A stretch of 64,000 bases of DNA from Rhodanobacter sp. (GTDB lineage: Bacteria > Pseudomonadota > Gammaproteobacteria > Xanthomonadales > Rhodanobacteraceae): the NCBI GenBank assembly GCA_004298045.1, contig SCRM01000005.1, positions 124,001 through 188,000 of the forward strand, read 5' to 3'. Under the pieces are notes generated by a model that had not been told where the DNA came from, searched no databases, and was given only the letters and a program-made list of their open reading frames with translations. Positions within the stretch are counted from its first letter, which is position 1. Each line of letters begins with the position of its first letter. Positions 60,458 through 64,000 of this stretch are shown piece by piece. A program made the translations under genes and the position numbers.

Positions 60458-60608
60458 GGCGTGGGCGCTCTTGCAAAAGACGCCTGCAAGTATGACCGCA
60501 TCGCATGCGCGACGCGCATGATGTGCGACACACAGCCACTCCGCCGGCTGCCGCGACAAGCCGAAGACAGGCTTGTCCGGTAACGCAATCGTTGGATTGC
60601 AAGGGGGA

Positions 60609-60684
60609 TGGCGCTCCCAACGAGGTTCGAACTCGTGTTCCCGCCTTGAGAGGGCGGTGTCCTGGGCCGCTAGACGATGGGAGC
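60609..60684 (-). tRNA. tRNA-Glu (CUC anticodon)
   Basis: The minus strand gives a 76-nt cloverleaf with encoded CCA. The acceptor GCTCCCA pairs with TGGGAGC, the D-arm contains TCTAGCGGCCCAGGA, and the anticodon stem CCGCC/GGCGG holds the loop CTCTCAA (anticodon CUC). The T-arm ACGAG-TTCGAAC-CTCGT is standard. It ends with discriminator G and CCA at 60609-60611. It is the only tRNA found. Confidence 0.95.
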
Positions 60685-60835
60685 GCAAAGCTGCAAGGCG
60701 CGGTAGTATAGCGGAATTGTTTCCACCGGCAACGCCTGCGGGCGTCGGCGGGCAGTGCCTGCGGCCACGGTCGCGGCCTCGTCGCCGTGGTCATTCGATG
60801 CTGCCGGACCTGATACCCGCAAGGATCCCATCCGC

Positions 60836-62191
60836 TTGAATGCCGAAGCCAGGAACGACACCGGGCCAGCGCTGCACATCATTCCGCGCGACCAGCACAC
60901 AGTCTCCCGCAAGAACATCAGCAAAGCCGCCCTGCGCGTGCTCTACCGGTTGAACGAAGCCGGCTACGACGCGTTTCTCGTGGGCGGCGCGGTACGCGAC
61001 CTGCTCATCGGACACACGCCGAAGGATTTCGACGTGGCCACCAACGCCACGCCGGACGACGTCAAGAAACTCTTTCGCAATTGCCGCCTGATCGGTCGCC
61101 GCTTTCGCCTTGCGCACGTGGTGTTTGGCCCGGAAATCATCGAGGTGGCCACCTTCCGCGGCACTGGCGAGGACGACAATGCCGAAGGCGAGCGGCGCAT
61201 CGTGGATGGCCGCATCGTGCGCGACAACGTATGGGGCACGATCGAAGAGGATGCGCTGCGCCGCGATTTCCGCGTCAACGCGATGTACTACGACATCAGC
61301 GATTTCTCGGTGCGCGATTACGTTGGCGGCATGCAGGATCTGCGCGACCGCGTGCTGCGCCTGATCGGCGAGCCGGTCACGCGTTACCGCGAGGACCCGG
61401 TGCGCATGCTGCGTGCGGTGCGGTTGGCCGCCAAGCTTGGTTTCAGCGTGGATGCCGCGGCTGCGGCGCCGTTCGAGACGCTTGGATCGCTGCTGACCGA
61501 AGCTGCACCGGCACGCCTGTTCGACGAATCGCTCAAGATGTTTCTGGCCGGCTACGGGCTCAAGAGTTTCCGCACTTTCGAGCAATACGGCTTGATGAAA
61601 TTCCTGCTGCCGGCGACGGCGCGCGCGCTCAAGCGCGGCGACGAAGGCTTGCGTGCATTGGTCGAGCAGGGCCTGGCGAACACCGATGCGCGCGTGCTCG
61701 AGGGCAAGTCGGTGACGCCGGCATTCCTGTTTGCCGTGCTGTTGTGGGGCGAGGTACGCGACCTTGCGCACGCCGGCATCGAACGCGGCGATGATCGCAA
61801 CGAGGCGTGGGAGCGCGCGGCGCAGCGGGTGGTGGGCGAGCAGTGCCAGCGCGTCGCCATCCCGCGCCGTTTCACCTATGCGATGGAAGAAATCTGGGCG
61901 CTGCAGCCGCGCTTCGAGCAGGTGCAGCGCAAGAAGGTGATGCGCCTGTTGGCGCATCCGCGGTTTCGCGCGGCGTTCGATTTCCTGCTGCTGCGCGCGC
62001 ACGAATCGCCGGCCATGCGCGAGCTTGGCGAGTGGTGGGCGCACGCCCAGCAATTGCCGCTCGACGTACTGGCGGCCGCCCTGCCCATCGCCACCGGCAA
62101 TGCCGCCAGCGAGGCCGAACCCGCGCCGGCGGTGCACAAGCCGCCGCGTCGCCGGCATCGCCGTGGCGGGGCACGGAACAAGCCCGCGTGA
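60836..62191 (+). CDS. pcnB: Poly(A) polymerase I
   Basis: The 451-aa class II nucleotidyltransferase polyadenylates RNA and promotes decay. AFLVGGAVRDLLIG near residue 47, PKDFDVATNATPD with the catalytic Asp pair, and FRLAHVVFGPEIIEVATFR and RRDFRVNAMYYDI are PcnB-type. The C-terminus is Lys/Arg-rich (KPPRRRHRRGGARNK). TTG 60836 with AAGGA 10 nt upstream gives a family-like N-terminus; GTG 60755 would add 27 residues. Its stop overlaps folK. Confidence 0.92.
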   Translation: MNAEARNDTGPALHIIPRDQHTVSRKNISKAALRVLYRLNEAGYDAFLVGGAVRDLLIGHTPKDFDVATNATPDDVKKLFRNCRLIGRRFRLAHVVFGPEIIEVATFRGTGEDDNAEGERRIVDGRIVRDNVWGTIEEDALRRDFRVNAMYYDISDFSVRDYVGGMQDLRDRVLRLIGEPVTRYREDPVRMLRAVRLAAKLGFSVDAAAAAPFETLGSLLTEAAPARLFDESLKMFLAGYGLKSFRTFEQYGLMKFLLPATARALKRGDEGLRALVEQGLANTDARVLEGKSVTPAFLFAVLLWGEVRDLAHAGIERGDDRNEAWERAAQRVVGEQCQRVAIPRRFTYAMEEIWALQPRFEQVQRKKVMRLLAHPRFRAAFDFLLLRAHESPAMRELGEWWAHAQQLPLDVLAAALPIATGNAASEAEPAPAVHKPPRRRHRRGGARNKPA

Positions 62192-62670
62192 CCACCGCTT
62201 ACGTTGCGCTTGGCAGCAATCTCGGTGATCCGCGGCAACAAGTGCTGGCTGCTTTCGAGGCGCTGGCACAGTTGCCGCAATCGCGGGTGACGGCGCGTTC
62301 GCGCCTGTATCGCACGCCGCCGTGGGGGGTGGTCGACCAGCCATGGTTTGTCAACGCCGCGGCGCGGCTCGACACCACGCTCGCGCCCGAGGCTTTGCTG
62401 GACGGTTTGCAAGCGATCGAGCGGCGCGCTGGTCGCGTGCGCGACGTACGCTATGGGCCGCGCACGCTCGATCTCGACTTGCTGCATGTCGAGGGCGTGT
62501 GCCGCGCCGACGTGCGCTTGACCTTGCCGCACCCACGCATTGCCGAGCGCGCCTTCGTGCTGCTGCCGCTGGCCGAGCTGGCGCCCGAGCTCGACGTGCC
62601 GGGGCAGGGCCGCGTTGCGGAGCTGCTTGCCGCGGCCGATGCCGAAGGTTGCTGTTTGCTGGCCGAATGA
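62188..62670 (+). CDS. folK: 2-amino-4-hydroxy-6-hydroxymethyldihydropteridine pyrophosphokinase
   Basis: The 160-aa HPPK acts in folate synthesis, one step after dihydroneopterin aldolase. YVALGSNLGDPRQQ near residue 4, TPPWGVVDQPWFVNAA and the signature RDVRYGPRTLDLDLL with the Mg-binding Asp residues, then LPHPRIAERAFVLLPL, are intact. The GTG start overlaps the pcnB stop (GTGA); pcnB-folK-panB-panC is a common proteobacterial order. Confidence 0.95.
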   Translation: MTTAYVALGSNLGDPRQQVLAAFEALAQLPQSRVTARSRLYRTPPWGVVDQPWFVNAAARLDTTLAPEALLDGLQAIERRAGRVRDVRYGPRTLDLDLLHVEGVCRADVRLTLPHPRIAERAFVLLPLAELAPELDVPGQGRVAELLAAADAEGCCLLAE

Positions 62671-62716
62671 GGCTGCGCCGCGGATAATCGGGATCATTCG
62701 CTTTCGGGAAGTTGCC

Positions 62717-63547
62717 GTGTACGTGGAAACCGAGAAACGCCCGGTGCGCAAGCCGGTCACCGTGCCCATGCTGCACGCGATGAAGGCCGAGGGCCGGCGC
62801 ATCGCCATGCTCACCGCCTACGACTTCAGCATGGCCAGCCAGCTCGAAGCCGCCGGCATCGATGTGGCGCTGGTGGGCGATTCGCTCGGCATGGTGATCC
62901 AGGGCCACGCGAGCACGCTGCCGGTCACGCTGGAACACATGGTGTATCACGTGTCCGCCGTGGCACGCGGGCTGACGACAACCCTGCTGATTGCGGACAT
63001 GCCGTTCATGGGCGATCGCGACACCGCGCACGCGCTGGAAGCGGGCGCGCGACTGGTCGGGGAAGGCGGTGCCGCGATGGTCAAGCTGGAGGGCGGCGCA
63101 CCGCACATCCTCGATGCGATTGCGGCGCTTACGGCGCGTGCGATTCCGGTGTGCGCACACCTTGGCCTCACGCCGCAATCGGTGCACAAGTTCGGCGGCT
63201 TCCGCATCCAGGGCCGCGAGGCATCGGCGGCCGAGCGCGTGCTGACGCAAGCGCGCGCAGTGCAGAGTGCCGGCGCCGATCTCCTGGTGCTTGAGGGGGT
63301 GCCGAGCACGCTTGGCGAGCAGGTGACCAAGGCGCTCGACATCCCCGTCATCGGCATCGGTGCCGGGCCGCATTGCGACGGGCAGGTGCTGGTGTGCTAC
63401 GACATGCTCGGCATCACGCCGGGCAAACGGCCGAAATTCAGCAAGGATTTCCTCGCCGGTCGCGGTTCGGTGGCCGAGGCCATCGCGGCGTACGCCGAGG
63501 AAGTGCGCAACGGCAGCTTCCCGGCGCCGGAAAACTGCTTCAACTGA
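62717..63547 (+). CDS. panB: 3-methyl-2-oxobutanoate hydroxymethyltransferase
   Basis: The 276-aa TIM-barrel enzyme makes ketopantoate in pantothenate/CoA synthesis. MLTAYDFSMASQLEAAGID, LVGDSLGMVIQGH, GFRIQGRE and VIGIGAGPHCDGQVLV carry the metal and substrate residues, and MLGITPGKRPKF is typical. The start is GTG 62717 (another GTG two codons on is possible). It lies 46 bp after folK and 12 bp before panC. Confidence 0.95.
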   Translation: MYVETEKRPVRKPVTVPMLHAMKAEGRRIAMLTAYDFSMASQLEAAGIDVALVGDSLGMVIQGHASTLPVTLEHMVYHVSAVARGLTTTLLIADMPFMGDRDTAHALEAGARLVGEGGAAMVKLEGGAPHILDAIAALTARAIPVCAHLGLTPQSVHKFGGFRIQGREASAAERVLTQARAVQSAGADLLVLEGVPSTLGEQVTKALDIPVIGIGAGPHCDGQVLVCYDMLGITPGKRPKFSKDFLAGRGSVAEAIAAYAEEVRNGSFPAPENCFN

Positions 63548-63559
63548 TCGGAGGCCATC

Positions 63560-64000
63560 ATGCAAACCGTGCAAGACGCGCAGGCACTGCGCGCCGCGAT
63601 CCATGGCTGGCACGACAAAGGTCAGACCGTTGCCCTGGTGCCGACGATGGGCAATCTGCATGCCGGGCATTTCTCGCTGGTGCGGTTGGCGCGTGAGCGG
63701 GCCGATCGCGTCGTTGCCAGCGTGTTCGTCAACCCCACCCAGTTCGGCCCCAACGAGGATTACGCCCGCTACCCACGCACGCTGACGCAGGATCAAGCCG
63801 GATTGGCCGAGCACGGCTGCGATCTTCTGTTTGCGCCGGAAGTGGCGACGATTTACCCGTATGGTGCCGAGTACAGCGTGAGCGTGCACGTGCCGCAAAT
63901 CACCGAAGTGCTGGAAGGCGCCCATCGCCCCGGCCATTTCGATGGCGTTGCCACGGTGGTGGCCAAACTGTTCAACCTCGTGCAACCCGATCTGGCCGTG
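63560..64000 (+). CDS. panC: Pantothenate synthetase, 3' end cut by window edge
   Basis: The first 147 codons are present. VALVPTMGNLHAGHFSLVR near residue 24 contains the HIGH-like ATP motif, and VFVNPTQFGPNEDYARYPRT is the PanC pantoate/ATP region. The last visible part (GHFDGVATVVAKLFNLVQPD) is also conserved. GGAGG precedes the ATG by 5 nt. It joins pantoate and beta-alanine. Confidence 0.96.
   Translation, partial: MQTVQDAQALRAAIHGWHDKGQTVALVPTMGNLHAGHFSLVRLARERADRVVASVFVNPTQFGPNEDYARYPRTLTQDQAGLAEHGCDLLFAPEVATIYPYGAEYSVSVHVPQITEVLEGAHRPGHFDGVATVVAKLFNLVQPDLAV

Overview
The window is a gene-dense, GC-rich chromosomal segment from a gammaproteobacterium of the Xanthomonadales, most likely Rhodanobacteraceae or Xanthomonadaceae. 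The assignment rests on the xanthomonad-type acetylated arginine pathway (acetylornithine transcarbamylase, acetylcitrulline deacetylase, fused NAGS-kinase), a FimX/Filp-like c-di-GMP protein, DksA with a long Lys/Ala/Pro tail, and intergenic arrays of GGGATTC-like heptads of a kind I associate with this order. It carries no insertion sequence, prophage, CRISPR array or rRNA, and one tRNA (Glu, CUC). It reads as core chromosome with a few accessory loci.

Layout. 1-3765: uvrA, a hotdog thioesterase and a truncated crotonase gene on the minus strand. 3857-5778: rplU-rpmA-obg. 5900-10288: a CcsA/YpjD-like membrane gene divergent from ffh, then rpsP-rimM-trmD-rplS. 10367-14327: the FimX-like gene and epmB, with efp divergent from epmB. 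14409-19157: an MTA/SAH deaminase, ubiG, a HAD phosphatase, a phytoene-synthase-like protein and folE2. 19168-23552: yidD, dksA, sufE, cysS and a glycine-zipper protein.

23586-33943 is a ten-kilobase arginine/proline cluster: argF', an OsmC-like gene, argG, argE, argB (synthase-kinase fusion), argC, argH, proB, proA. The genes are tightly spaced or overlapping, and a putative ribosome-mediated attenuator lies upstream. 33944-34815 has no credible gene but is full of hairpins. 34816-37897 is a cbb3-type oxidase operon in which CcoO is fused to a second cytochrome c domain, followed by a 54-aa CcoQ-like protein and an unknown membrane-anchored protein.

37953-43725 holds kynU, a secreted protein, efpL (yeiP), an SDR dehydrogenase, an RcnB-like protein, a GNAT, a GST and a Nudix hydrolase. 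43709-51560, all on the minus strand, holds the leucine/isovalerate catabolic genes (HMG-CoA lyase, both methylcrotonyl-CoA carboxylase subunits, methylglutaconyl-CoA hydratase) with an inserted cupin gene, then a small lipoprotein and acetyl-CoA acetyltransferase. 51802-54630 is a lipidated subtilase autotransporter. 54829-60058 holds an LpxO-like hydroxylase, phoH, bcp, gcvR, dapA and a BamC-like lipoprotein; bcp-gcvR-dapA-bamC is the E. coli order. 60128-64000 holds fdxA, tRNA-Glu, pcnB, folK, panB and the start of panC.

The strongest candidates for something undescribed are the arg leader (overlapping leader ORF, antiterminator arm and perfect terminator), the heptad repeat family that supplies stop codons and protein ends in the arg operon, the fused CcoO-cytochrome c operon with its unknown partner, and the hairpin mosaic at 34 kb.
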